Shown in pieces: positions 24,292 through 37,096 of a stretch of DNA of 64,000 nt (position 1 is the stretch's first letter; every line of letters starts with the position of its first letter). Position numbers and translations under genes: made by a program. Source of the DNA: Plumapathes pennacea (taxonomy: Eukaryota > Cnidaria > Anthozoa > Antipatharia > Myriopathidae); assembly GCA_964036295.1 (NCBI GenBank), contig OZ038465.1, positions 4,630,667 to 4,694,666 on the forward strand, in the 5' to 3' direction. Below the pieces are notes generated by a model. That model worked only from the letters and a program-made list of their open reading frames with translations. It made no database searches and had not been told where the DNA came from.

Positions 24292-26965
24292 GGAAGCCAA
24301 CGAAGGAGGACAATTTATAATAATAAGAGCAATCACTTCTAAGAAGCAATCAAATTGAATTGAGCCGCTAAAGTTCCTTTGATTCAATTAAGTTCCTTTG
24401 TATTTCGCTGCCTCGAACTACTGACGTACCAACATTGTACAAAAATATCCGCCCTAAGCTAATTGATGGCATTTAATTAAGTGAAAACCCAATTAATTGG
24501 GAGGCTCACTTCGGAAATTGCTTCGTGAAAACGAGAAGATAATTCGATTTTTTCGTTATTACCCTCCCCTTTGAAGGACTATTACACTTCACCGGGTCGC
24601 ATTACTCGGATAATTATGCTGGTGGTATGATACAAGCAACTATGGAAAACAAACATTCGAACTTGTCTTGGGGTTGTTTGCCATGATATCTAATATATGA
24701 CAAGAAGAATCATCTGCCAAATACGTCAGGAAAAACACATTGTAGGTTTTATGGTGATCTCTACTCTAGAATGTAATATACTGACCTTTGCATGGGTGCT
24801 TATCTGCCCGTACTTCTTGTTCGTCGGACCTCTGCATGTCGCTTAGTTTTTCATTGTAGCAAAACCCTCTTTTTTTATCTGAGTGGAAAGAAATAAAGGG
24901 CCATTGTGATCGTTCTCTATTCCGCAACTCTGGTCTTGAATTCCATCCACCTAAACCTTAGTCAAGTTGGTCGTATGACCGACCAGCAAGAGCAGACTGG
25001 CAAGAAATACACAGCCTGTTAGCGAGATTCGATCACAAAAAAATTCGTGCATGATGGAGATAATAATAAAAATAATAAAGTAATTTAAACATGGTTTTAC
25101 TTTTGGACTCTCAGTTGATGTTGGGTTTGACAGATTGGATAGAAACCCCACAGTCTCTAGTCTGTCCTGAAACCCTGTCGACGCTCTCCAAAGCTGGATA
25201 TAAATTCACACAATCGACAAAGAAGGCTTTCTAAGTTACGAGCTACTAAGAGCATTAGGATTGATAGTCATTCAGCGAAAAAATATCACAACACTGTAAT
25301 CCTTGACGGCTCAATCTCATTGAAAAAGGATTATTTCGATAGAATATCCCCAAGCTCGGCATTTCTCGCGACATAGTGACAACGGAAGAAATACTAGAAT
25401 CATGACCAAGGTATTATTAATAACAATTTAAAAAAAAGAGATACTAGAAGTTTTAGTCATTTGTCCTATATGTGTGGTGCACGGCCAAACCATATTTGTG
25501 GTTCATAACTCGAAACAGACTCACTTCTTTCAGTAGCAGTCAGTGCTGTTCCAAAGCTACTGAACGTTCGCCTATGTGCTTGGTGTATAAGTGACCTTCA
25601 TTAAAATGCCTCTTTGTGCTGAAATCTCCATGCAGAAGCACAGACTTACATTCCTCGATCTTACACCAGAAGACCAAAAAGCCACCGAATCGTCCTGAAA
25701 TCGATTTAGTTTCATCATTGTTTCATTGCTCTAACAAAGATAGACGCCGACTTTTATAGCTATCTAACGGCATATTGGTCAAAGACTTAATTGACTACGT
25801 CAATATACTGATTACGATCAGATAGCGTAAAGATTATGACAACTCAAATTAACTTCTTAGGTCCGGAGAGCCGGTGACATATGCTACCGGTTCCCAGGTT
25901 ACAATTCTTGAAAAACAAACTTCAGCGTTCCTTTCGACCATGTGTTCAAGGTAAACTGAGTTTTATTAACTGCTTCACGCCGGCGGCTGAAAGGATTGAC
26001 TGAAATGAAAAAGATAACGGAAAACATATGCCGGCAACTCGCGTTCAAAAGGATGATTTATTTGGCCTGTTTGCACAGCTGAGTCGGAAATGTTAAGACG
26101 TTTTTTATATGCTAAACTGCTATTACCTATAGTCAGTAGATTTTAAAGTCTGAAATGAAGTATTGCCAAATATAAGGCGGAAATTAATCTAACACTGGAG
26201 GAAATTCAACTTCAGAACTGTCGAATGAAACCTGAAGGTGCCACTACCCAGATGAAAGCTACTAATGAGTAAATTCTAACAGTAGTGTTCATTTCTGACT
26301 CTAGTGAACGGCTGTCGAATGAAACCGTCGATCTCGCCGCCATTTTTGTTAACAAAGTAATGAGAGGCTACAAAGCTTGTTGAGCGGTTACAAAGTTCGT
26401 TTATGTTCGTCTGAGTTTTGTGTGAATATTTCGATAACATATACGCACGTACGCACGGGCGTACAGCTGAAATCTGAGAATTATACAAAAATATAATTTT
26501 CTATTGCCTGAAGACGTTTTTATCATTAAATTGGCTGATTTGAACTGATTTCATATATTTTTTCGTATTATAGTGTACGTTACGCGAAAAAACGCGTCAC
26601 GTATTTCTCCCTCAGTGTCAGCCCCACCAGACGTTAGTTAGTCTTTAACTGTGAAGGAGAGGTTACCCCGCCGTACGGCTTCAGAACTGAACGAAGTTGC
26701 CTTCAACTGACCGCTAACAATGTCAATTTGTAATGCTCGTTTTACTGAAGTATTAATTTTTTGAAATATCCCACGGAAAATGCAGGAAATGGCATTTCCG
26801 AGAGCCAAAATTAAAAAATTTTCTGGGGGAGCATGCCCCCAGACCCCCCTAGCGAGGAGCACCTCCGGCGCTCAAAACAGTCCCTTTGTGCGTACAGTTA
26901 CAAAATCACTAGCTACGCCCCTGTTATGCGTCTACCAGGCGCACAATTTTTTCTTAATTTCGTCT

Positions 26966-26966
26966 A

Positions 26967-27001
<35 letters not shown>

Positions 27002-27003
27002 AT
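26966..27003. repeat. (TAAA)n microsatellite
   Basis: About nine TAAA units, flanked on both sides by aattcgtct-like sequence. Confidence 0.95.
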
Positions 27004-27589
27004 TCGTCTTATTTCTGTTTTTTTATGTTGACGAATAATTCGTCTAAGGCAAATTGTACGTCGTCCAAGAAAAACACGGCCAGTGAGTACATTCTAACAG
27101 CAGTGTGTTGTAAAGTTCGTGTTTTTCTGTCTCTTTTTTTTAACAGAGGAAACGTGGAAGTGTGACTCAGTTGTGTGTCCGCTTCTGGTGACTGCAACAT
27201 GATATGACTATGTCCCAAATTCCTGCGTGGTCCATGAGGCTCAGCGAGCTGCGGCGCTAGCTCTTATCACCGCGAAAATCCACGATTCTCTGAACAGTTC
27301 GGTCGCCTTAGCTTGTTGTTAACCTTACAACCAGCTACACAAACTTTAGTTTACAGACTGTACGGGGTTTGTGTGATAGATACAGTATCAAGTAGGCCGT
27401 GTGCTGCTTACTACAAGGTACCTTACGCATCTCAATTGTATATCATAAACTTTATTGCTTTGTGTGAATAGCGACTCTTTGCAACCATTCAACTACTGCA
27501 CGTGCTCCAAGACGGTGTTTTCTTCCTGTAACCAAGCAACGAGAATAGTGGCGTCAGCGCGAAAACTGCCACGAGGTCAGTGCACAGAA

Positions 27590-27619
27590 AAAAAGAAAAA
27601 AAAAAAAAAAAAAAAAAAA
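27590..27619. repeat. A-rich simple repeat
   Basis: A run of A broken by two G. Confidence 0.9.
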
Positions 27620-29687
27620 CCACACGCCCTCTGTCGAAATAGTATTTCTGTGAGTTTCCACAGCCCTTCTACTAGCCACAGAGATTTGAAAACAGCAATC
27701 TCCTTGTTGGAGTATATGATCCATAAATATTATTAAAATACTCGTATGAGAATTTATGTTGTTGACACATGGCGCCGTGATCTCTCGCTGAGAAGTTGAT
27801 TACAACGTCAGATCGGAGCGTTGTTGCCTTTTCCAACTGTGCCATAGACTATGCTATTGTTCTCGTCTCAGCGTATCAGCTAATGGCCCAGAGGCATAAT
27901 GATCGTGAGAAAAAACTTTATATACTGATCTACCGACATACTGAAACACTGCGGATTCCAAGTCCAAAACGGAGTTATCCGTCTGGCGCATGTTGATTAG
28001 TGAGAGCTGTGTGCTAACGCCAGGCCGGATTGGGGAAGAAATACAATAGGAAATTGTCCAATTTCTGGTGGTATCAACCACTCAGCTGTTATTGCCTGAC
28101 AACTTAGTCGCACTGTTATTGCAGAAATTTAGCCGAATCTATAATTTGAGCCGGTGACTGTGGAGATTCTGTCCTTATGGGCAGTTGACCGTTTGGTAAC
28201 AAGTTAGAGTTTGAGAATAAGAGGAGTTTCTTTATACCCGCGATAAACGAGATATTTCGTTTACTAAGGGGGGTAGGGACCGAGTTGATATAAAGGGTTA
28301 ACTGAAGTCCGTACGTTTTACATGACAAATTCCCACAAGGAAACGAATGGAAGATTGTTGCTGAACTTCAAGGAATTCAAAAATAAAGGGGGACAAAAAC
28401 AGGAGCAAAGCAAGCGTAGAAACGGTGTTTAAAACCCCGAGGTTAATGGACTAAAAATATTCGTTTTTGATTAAAACAGAAAGGGCAATGTGCTTTGATT
28501 AGTGGGGTGAGCAATAAAGCATGTTTAAACATCCGGGGGCTATTCTTAGATACTGCAGACAAAAGCTTCTTGTCACTAGAAAAGTATACTAGCTGAAAAC
28601 GCTGCCTAGCACAATTATACTCATTTCTGCATTTACCTGTGTTGAAGTGTTCAAAGTAATCATTTTGATGGAATCGACTGATTACTCCACTGAGCGAACT
28701 AACCCCTTTATATCAACAAAGTTTTTCCCGAGAGGCCAACCTAAAGCATTAGCTAAAAATAAAACGAATTCATTGTAATCGCCTCTCGGTTTAACTGGAA
28801 GGGATTTTTATCTGATCTACACAAAACATATACTAGCTGCTTAAAACGCCGTTTTGTGTTTTACATGACTTGTTTTGAAAACTTGTCAAAGCTCGGGAAA
28901 ATGTCTGGTCTAATTTTGTTCCCCAAGGTCATTGCTACCTTTTAAACCTGTTTGTTTTGGTTAGGTTTTGTCCGTTTATAATTTTGGTTCCCTTCGTTGG
29001 AGAGTGTAGAACTGGTTCTCAAAAACAAGCTCATTAATTAACAAAATCACAAGAACAATAGAGCTTGGCTCGGATTCAAAGCCTCAAGCCCACGTTTTTT
29101 TGTCGCTTTGTTTTACTTGACCGTGAGTTTCTTTTCCCTTATCCATAATCTTGCATGGAGCAAATTCTCTTTTCCCGAATAATTTATATCTCTGTGCTGG
29201 CGTTTTCAATTCATCGTGCATTATCATACACAAACTGCAAAATGGCAAACGTCAACAAAGCAGTCTTTTACAACTGATCGTCCCACGCAGCTACTCGAGC
29301 ATCACGATCGTTAATAATGAGGTTTGGAATTAAGACTGATAGCGATTTGTCTAGACGTTTCCAGTTGCTTCCCTTACCCAGGACGGAGCTGTAGGGTGGG
29401 AAATTTAGCGTGAGAAGCTCATCTAAATTTATCAATTCAGTGGCTACACAACCTTGGTGCGTCCCTTTTCTTTCATTGTGGTTTCCTCCCGCTGTGTTTC
29501 TGTGCCTGATCACCATGTTAACTCAACCTTCACAGCCTCTGGCACTTTAAGTCAAATATAGCTACACATGATTCCCTGATTTGTTTGCGGCTTTGAAAGG
29601 GGCTGGTCAACGGTTTAATAACACAGTGTCTCCGGAGTCGTTGTAGCGTACACATCATCACATAGTATAGCAAACCAGATCATCAAC

Positions 29688-30662
29688 ATGTGCTCTTTAA
29701 ATAACATGCTTCTGAACCTCACGAGACAGGAGTACAGCACAGCGAACGCCAGGACCTTCAGATATCCATACGGTGAGAGCCAACGTGACTACAGCACTTT
29801 CGCGGGAATTCGACCCGAAGCCGCTAAGAACAACTCAGTAGATCTTGCTACCGAGAAAGCAAATACCTGGTCGGACGAGAAGAAGCAGGGAGAGAAAGAG
29901 AACCACAGCCTGGTAAAGAAGAGCAGTGCGGGCGAAGAAGAAGAGGCCGAGAGTGACCACGATGTAAAGGACGGGCGCAACTTCACTGAAACGTTTGTGG
30001 CGGTCATTGCTCAGTCCATCCTGAGTGTGCCATCCAAGCGCATGACTCTGAGCTCCATCTATAACTACATTGCCAAGAACTACCCACACTTCGACAAGGA
30101 GAAAGGTCCAGGCTGGCGAAACAGCGTGCGACACAATCTGTCCAGCAACGACTGCTTCGTGAAAGCGAGCCGCGCGGAAAACGGCAAGGGACACTACTGG
30201 ATGATCCATCCTAAAGACCTGCCAGAGTTCTCTAAGGGAAACTTCCGCAGACCACGGAAGCCACGGCGACCTCGCTGCAATCACGCCATGAGCTGCAACA
30301 CTGAGCGGTCCATCCTTGGTCTCTTCCCGCCTTATCATTCCACCGGTAACAAGGCGGGGGACCTGGATTTCTCGCTAGTACATGGCTCGCCGGACTTGTA
30401 CTCGCACCACTACAGCCACTTCGGGTCCCGCTACCCTGATTGTTTATCCCGCCCTGTTGACGCTGAATCATGTGGAGGTTTCTCTCCACTAATGGCCGGA
30501 TTCTCAAGTGCTTATGCCCCTGGTCTGTACTGGCAAGAGAGTTCTGCCTTCAGAAATTACACATCTGTTCCCGCAGCTTCCTACTACCCATTCTTGCAAA
30601 TGCCGCCTCTTAACACTTCGTCCCCATCAAGGCACGAGGCTGGAGGACTTAAGACTGTCTAG
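29688..30662 (+). CDS. FoxQ2-like forkhead transcription factor, gene 2
   Basis: An intronless frame of 324 residues (MCSLNNMLLNLT...). Residues 1-99 are Glu/Lys/Ser-rich with an acidic run (GEEEEAESDHDVKDG) and show no similarity to gene 1. The forkhead domain spans about 100-190 and differs from that of gene 1 at only two positions in its core (Ser to Asn in IYNYIAKNY, Ala to Pro in KDLPEF). The wing 2 tail reads EFSKGNFRRPRKPRRPR. The rest is rich in Ser, Pro, Tyr and His, with aromatic clusters (SHHYSHFGSRYP, SAYAPGLYWQ) that could serve transcription-cofactor contacts. The frame ends at TAG. AATAAA at 30935 lies 273 bases further on. It lies head to head with gene 1 about 10.6 kb away. 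The class call follows the same reasoning as for gene 1. Confidence 0.93.
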   Translation: MCSLNNMLLNLTRQEYSTANARTFRYPYGESQRDYSTFAGIRPEAAKNNSVDLATEKANTWSDEKKQGEKENHSLVKKSSAGEEEEAESDHDVKDGRNFTETFVAVIAQSILSVPSKRMTLSSIYNYIAKNYPHFDKEKGPGWRNSVRHNLSSNDCFVKASRAENGKGHYWMIHPKDLPEFSKGNFRRPRKPRRPRCNHAMSCNTERSILGLFPPYHSTGNKAGDLDFSLVHGSPDLYSHHYSHFGSRYPDCLSRPVDAESCGGFSPLMAGFSSAYAPGLYWQESSAFRNYTSVPAASYYPFLQMPPLNTSSPSRHEAGGLKTV

Positions 30663-30934
30663 AGCAAAATATTGACTTGTTCATCGAATTAAATGACTCT
30701 TAATTGAGCCCATTTCGTCAACACTTTGAACAGGGCTGTATTCATCACATATACTGCATTGCATGTACACAGCTTCCACAAACAAGTTTGCATATTCAGT
30801 CACGGCCACGTTCAACACAAAACCAGACACAGCGATTTTTGTATATTTTTCAAGTGTTCGTAACGAAAGAGATCACATATAGCTGCAATCGTTTAAGCAA
30901 ATGTAGAAAAGATAAATTTCTAATGTACATATTG

Positions 30935-30940
30935 AATAAA
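30935..30940 (+). promoter_or_regulatory. probable polyadenylation signal of forkhead gene 2
   Basis: AATAAA 273 bases past the stop codon, the first perfect hexamer downstream on this strand that I found. Confidence 0.5.
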
Positions 30941-33900
30941 TATAATCAAATCTTAAAGCAAATCGTTTCACTACTCTGTCAATCTTATACTGTAGCGAAA
31001 GGTCTGTGGTTTCCCAGCAACTTGACTCAAGCGCGCCTCTTTGACCGATCTTAAAAGTCGATGCGACCCTAAAAGTTAGTCAGGTGTTGTGGTAGGATCG
31101 GCGAGTTGATCTTCGAGATCACACCTAAACTACAGCCGTACGGATAAATGTTGACCACGAAATCGGCGGTTTCCCACGGGTTGAGGTCAACGAAGCATGC
31201 CAAATGATTCGCAACAGCTGGTCAGGTTAACGTGTCCATAAGCCATTGTGGAACCTACAATATCCCTGTAAGGTCTCATGCTGTTCATCACAAACATGCT
31301 TTCTAGCGCGCCTCTCTTGGTCGTAAAATGCACCACTGCCCTTGTCGCCCAGCTTGAAGTTAGTCAGTTGCTCACAATCACAACATCGCCCAGTGTTTTT
31401 TGATTTATTGTTCAGCTTAATGGCATATTTCCACTTATTAGTAATTGCATGCAGTGATTTGTAGCTCTCTATCACATTCCTATGCTCACGATGTTACATG
31501 GTACCCCTGGCGTAGTCACAGTGAGGGCTTATGAGCGACAAGCTTCCAACTAGTACATTCGAATATAATAAAACAACAGTAAAATACTTGTAGACTTGAC
31601 TTGCATGACAAAAGATCATAGTGGAGTCACGATTTGTCGCTGGGGTAGAAGGAGTAACCTTGGGTAGACGTCTTGAATTTTGTCGGTCAAAAACTGCAAT
31701 CTCGTATAAGTTTCAAACTAAGGTAAAACGGGTAATTGTTTACATGTTTATAGTGAATTATTTCCTTGAGGTTTGAGCAATTACTTCACGTTTGTTTACA
31801 GACAATGATAAAAACGAAACACTGAACAAGTTCGACTCTAAAGTCTTGACTCTCACTTTAGTGAACAACGTTTTGCCACATTCAGATGATATATTCTGTA
31901 CTAACGCGTATCAGTATACAAAACGTGTAGAAGATCGTCAATGGTTCTTCGCTTCGTTTCGTTCGCGGTCTCTTAACCTTGAAGTGACTCTTGTTTTGTT
32001 TACAAGATGAATTCATCATCCATATACATAGCAGCTCGATCGCTATCATGGTTCATTTGAGCTGTTCGAAAAGCTACGCGCTCCCAAACTGTAGGTCGGC
32101 TTCGGAGTTTTTGATGTTTCTTGATGATACCATAAGTGAACTCAATACATATGGAAATAAATTGAATGATGAAATGTTATGGAACATGCTAGTCCCTGCA
32201 ACTAGTGTAGCCAATAATAATTGCTAACCACTGCTCGAACGAAGGCCAAGCGCTCAAAACGTTAACCAACGTATTCTTTACTGTGTAGTCCGGCGGTATA
32301 TTCACATCAGCTTTTGGTTGATAAATCTAAATTGAATGTATTCAGTTCAAATACTGACACTGGATTGTTTAATTAAGCAGCTGGCCAAAACAAAGGGAAA
32401 GTAAATAAGCTAAGATCTTTGACTATTACTTCTTTATATCGCTATCTCATAGGAGCAACAGGTGGAAGAAAGAGCTGAGTTGAGGGCACCCTGACTTGGT
32501 TCAGCAAGTCCGGTGCGGCATCTTAACGGTATAAAGATTCATGGTGTTATAAATCTCTAGGTTTGCTCCCAGCTACACTTGAGTCGTAATAATCGACTTC
32601 GATTATCAATAAACACGCCGTTGTGAACACACATTAAGAAAAGAAGCTAAAACAAAACATAACCATTAACAAAATCGCCCTCGGGTCATGGGCTTCTTTT
32701 CCCACACAATTACCGCGAATGGGCAAGCAAACGCTAGAGGAAACCGTAAGGTGTTCCACAGGCCAACATGCCTTAATTTCATCTACTCCGAACGACTGGT
32801 TAAGTCGATATAAATGCGTCGTTTGATTAATTATTCAACTTTAGGCTATCAAATGTGGGTGGCCTCCCTTTGTCCAAATGATAACTATACCCTATTTTGA
32901 AACGCGAAACCATGACAATACAGTACTTGCGGTGAGGCATGTGGATCGAAATTAAAAAATGCCTCCACAATAGAGGAAAGAAAGAACATTACACCTGCCA
33001 CCTTAAAAACCGAAACATTCAAAATGAGGTAAAGAACCCTTTCCCACGCTACGTACCATATGGAGCGCCATTGTTTTAACTTTTTTAGCCAAGAGAGCTT
33101 CCCTGTGGATTCATTGTGCTCTGTCAAACATACAAGGGTAGCTGGCCTCTAGTATTCTGAAATTGCCGTATAGGGGCATGCACGGACAAGAATTTTTAAA
33201 TGACGCATTCGGCGACCAGTTTCTAAGCGGGTTATGTGGCAGTCCACTAAAGTCGGCTTCAAACGCAAAAATTGAGTATGGTTCATTCTCAACTTGCCTG
33301 GGAGTAATCCGGGAAAAAAGTTTTATATACTGTTGATCCCGCTTATATGAAGAATATTGATCATAATAGTGCAGCCTTGTTGTGTGGCAGAGTTAATTTT
33401 GTTTTCATAAACAATAACTTTTCCCACGAATTGCACTGGCCCAAATCCACGCTAAGTCAGCGAAACAGCGGCGGAAAATGTTGCGGGACCTCCACGGACT
33501 TCTAGAAGCTTTATTTGATTACCAGAACAAAGGAAAACGTACAAAACGCACCTGCATTTTTCACAATTACTGCACGGGAGAAGGCAAAACGGAAAGGTGT
33601 AAAACCGACATCGATCACGCAAAGGGACAGTGACGTCATTCCATCGAAGCGAGACTGAAGGTATACTCAACAAACAGGGAATGACCCAAATGAATGTTTT
33701 CAGCTTTGTTTTTGAGCACATTTCCAAAACCTATTGATGTTGACATATTTCGAAGTTCTGAGCAGTTATCTGTGAGATTACAGCAAAAGTTTCCTGTGAA
33801 GGAAACGTGGCTGTCTTGACGTTTTAATCCCCTCGAGAATAATTTAAGTACTTGTTAAGTACCTGAAAGTTTGGGTGAGACATCAGAGCCAATTTGTCAG

Positions 33901-35447
33901 ATGACAAACCATTATATTTGTTCAGTTATCGAACCGTGGCACTTATAAATCGGCTGATAAGATCAAACGCGACGCCACTGATTGACAGGTAGCCCTATCT
34001 CACGCTATTTAATCTGTCAGTAAAATCGTTTTTTGCATAAATATTCATTCTTCTTGGTGCGCACGATAAAGAGCTAAGCGTGATGCTTTGTTGAAGTTTA
34101 AGCTTCCCACGGAAAGTTTTGTTAAAAAAATTAAATTCTACGCACATGTTAAAGACAACATTGAAGGATGGGAGGTTTATTATCTTCAAATCTCGCAGTC
34201 TTAAAGGATGTGACACGTATTCTTATAATAATAATTAAATTTTAGGGTCTGAAAAAATGATTGATTAACCGCTTATTACACGTGGCTCTATAGCGATTTT
34301 ATCTCACTCGGGACAATTTAGGGTGTCAATTGCCAAGTGTAATATGTCGCATCTTTTCTTGAGTGCATTCCTTCCGTCCTTCCGCCCAACCTCCCTTGAG
34401 GCTGACAATTAGGGTCCTTGGAATAGATGAATTTTTTTACTCTTCATTGTCCTTTTCAAGACATTTTATGACTGGGTTTATGATGGGTGTAATTGGTAAA
34501 ACTGTATGCCTAAGAAATGGCTGTGGCTAAAATGACATGATCCTTGACCCAAAGCGCCAGTTTATCAGCAAGGATTAGCATCACAAAATAGGCCACTCAA
34601 TAAAAGTTAAAAGAAGCCAAAATCAGTAAAACAGGCGCCAGTGAGGTAAAGGTTGGACGCAAAGACGCGGGTTCTCTCATTCTGCACTCGTTTCGAATGG
34701 TGGTGAGTTTAATCAGGAATCTAAATAGTCCTGCCCAGCACAAAAACTTTACCTCGTCAAAGCAAAATAAGACATTTTGCCGCTCTTTGGCGTAACGACT
34801 AGCTGACGTTGTATTGATAGAAGGTTGCTTGGGCCAAATCGCATTCTCTAACTGAACCTGAGCTCGATTGAGTTTTTCATCTTTGGTTTATACGTCGCAG
34901 CAAAAACACATTCTATTTCCATGAACACGGATGGCCAAAAGCTGAGTCATCGGCGCCCTAATGTCTCGTTCAGTTGCCAGGAGTGCAAAAGCACGTTTTC
35001 GGGCATCACACAACAGGCTTTTTCTCACTTTATCGCCGCTAGGGGTACGCAAAACTATAAGCTATATATAAATGTTTGTTTTAAAGTGTTTAAAATTCTT
35101 TAACTAGCTTTTAGTAAGTCGGAGCCAAGACGGCCGTTAGCTTCAGCTGAACCATCTATTCTAACCAAACCTTTACAACCTCAAGAAATGATAATGAACG
35201 AGTCTCATAGCGACCTGTCCGTGCCTATCAACACGCTATTTCACACTGCAATAACTTCCAGCAAGTTTGACTCACTGTCATTCCGAGACGAAATCGGTAA
35301 CATAATAAAAAACTTTTTAAATTGATCATGTTGCTCTCAATATTAATTATTGCTGATGCTTCATTAAAGCGATGACTCGGTTCAAGAATTTTTGAGTGAG
35401 CATTTTCCGGTCAGCTATCTCCACGTGCTTCGGTTATATTTATGACC

Positions 35448-35893
35448 CATCAAATATTTCCTCCCGCGCGTGATTGGTGGAATCGCGACACGTGATCGAA
35501 TAACGTCCGCTCGTGAGCGGACGTTATCAGCAAATAACCCCCGCCTGGCGAACTAACGCTGTTTATTGACAATATCCAAATACAGTTCTAATGACTACTG
35601 AGGACATCAATTTATTGCTCAAAAAAGCAGTTCCAGAAAGCACTAAAAAGATTCACAGTTTTCGTGCCGTTATTTGCGTGCGAGAGGAAATATTTGAAGG
35701 ATGATAAAGACAATAAACTACTTTTGGCTTCGGAAATATGCAAAGATAACTGTCCTTGGACATTATCTGTTCCTCGAAGCTCACAGTTGCCCGAGAGCGA
35801 AGCTCGAGGGCAACTGTTCGCTTCTCGGTACAGATAATATCCCCGGACAATTATCCGTGCATATTTCCTCGCCAAAAGTAGTTTATTGTTTAT
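35448..35893. mobile_element. foldback element with two hairpins
   Basis: The left part is bounded by inverted copies of catcaaatatttcctc (35448-35463 and about 35684-35699) and contains a 28-base near-perfect palindrome at 35500-35527 (ataacgtccgctc, GT, gagcggacgttat). The right part is an inverted repeat of about 70 bp arms (about 35705-35775 and 35820-35893, ending gtagtttattgttta) around an inner hairpin with agttgcccgagagcgaagct. It is non-coding. The two-part plan resembles the other foldback elements in the window, although the loop here is CGAGAGCGAAGCTCG. Confidence 0.65.
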
Positions 35894-35984
35894 AGCAATA
35901 CAGCGGCATCAGACAAGTAGTGTGCAATCACCGTGATGCACCCGTCCGCACGGCATTCTGGTCAGTTATTTACATCGACATAGA

Positions 35985-36190
35985 ATAAACCATGCAGCAC
36001 TTGGCAATGATGATAGCCACGCCTTGCGACAATATAAAATAAGCATGCAGCACTTTGATGCAATGATAATGTGAAAATAAGCGAGCACTTTGCAACGTTA
36101 ATGTGAAAAACTATCCATGCCTTACAACTGATAATAAAATAAGCGAACACTTCGTAATGATAGTGCGAGTGAACTGTCCATGCCTTTTGT
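35985..36190. repeat. degenerate tandem repeat
   Basis: Three to four diverged units carry aataagc(at)g(c)agcactt, aatgataatgtga-like text and ccatgcctt. Unit length varies from about 37 to 60 bp. Confidence 0.6.
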
Positions 36191-36791
36191 AAACCATGTG
36201 ACCACACCTGTGATAAAGCTCGAAGTGGGAAGGTCATTCAAATTGAGATTGATCGGTTTGCTGCGTTTCAAGGGGGCGACTGGACCAACCTTGATGAATT
36301 ACAATCCTCGGCATCGTCACGATCAAAGTTTATAGTTATTACTAACAACGAATAAGATCTGTAGGACAAGACATTGAAATAAACGTGCTAACTGATATGT
36401 GCGATAAGCTATAATATTCTTACGGCCCCGCTATATGTTGCAAACGCTTTCATTGTTGTGCTGTTCGGGACGAAATGTTGTTTGTAAGCAATTTTCCACT
36501 CGTTATTACATTTTGCATGTTTTAAATCTTTGAACACAAACAACTTCAAAGAAACGTGTTCGTCGTGCTTTGTCCTCCGTAACTGACGGCAAGCTACGGC
36601 CGTCATTGGAGGTCGGAACAAAAACCCTCTCACAACTCCAGAGTACTAAGTGTATCAGTAAAGGGGAAATTTGCATTTACGAACCTGCAACTTCATTTTG
36701 TTTGAACAGAGAAGTTCCAGAAGAAAAATGATCCTAGGTTCAGTGCAGCGCGTGTGTGGATATACTTTGGTTTGATGCCCGCACTGTTTGT

Positions 36792-37096
36792 CCCCCCAGG
36801 GGGGGGGTACTCCCATATATTTCCTATATAGGTATGTTCCGCCCGATAGTCGTGTCTTAAACAGGGTTATTTTCTCAAGATCCTCTCCTCTTCCCCTCCC
36901 CCCTCAACCACATTTTTTTGCACTCGCCATTTTTTCGCGCGTCCAGTCTTGAACAGGGTATCAAATTAGAGCACTTTGTCTTAGACAGGGTAGCAAAATT
37001 TCCATTTTTGTGTCTTGAATAGGGACAGGGTTTTATAGAGTCGGCGGAACACCCCTACCCAAATTCCTATTGAGAACCCACCCCCACCCCCCGGGG
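36792..37096. mobile_element. C/G-tract-ended interspersed element
   Basis: It starts ccccccagggggggggtact and ends caccccccggggtttg, giving roughly inverted G/C-tract ends. The interior repeats words like cagggta and cttgaacaggg/cttaaacaggg. A related sequence with similar tracts (gggagtatccccct) lies near 43986-44210. It has no coding capacity. Confidence 0.5.

Larger units (their letters stand above)
19218..29687. other. 10.5 kb intergenic region between divergent forkhead genes
   Basis: This is AT-rich with no confident gene. One tentative two-exon minus-strand candidate lies at 23461-24007. Simple repeats occur at 21459, 24270, 26966 and 27590. A GATC-rich patch lies at 23283-23402, including a gatcgatcgatcgatcg run. 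Short pieces of the 80-90 bp repeat family seen at 38745 occur near 26205-26330 and 27080-27115. Shared cis-regulatory DNA for both forkhead genes could sit here, but nothing in the sequence alone shows it. Confidence 0.55.

Noticed and set aside
24951..25151. Minus-strand frame with a hydrophobic stretch (NYFIIFIIISIMHEFF)
   Set aside because: The hydrophobic stretch comes from an AT-rich aataataaaaataataaag run, and no good splice sites link it to neighbours.
34921..35103. Possible zinc-finger exon (SFSCQECKSTF)
   Set aside because: Only one Cys pair, no His pair at the right distance and no splice donor that would continue it.
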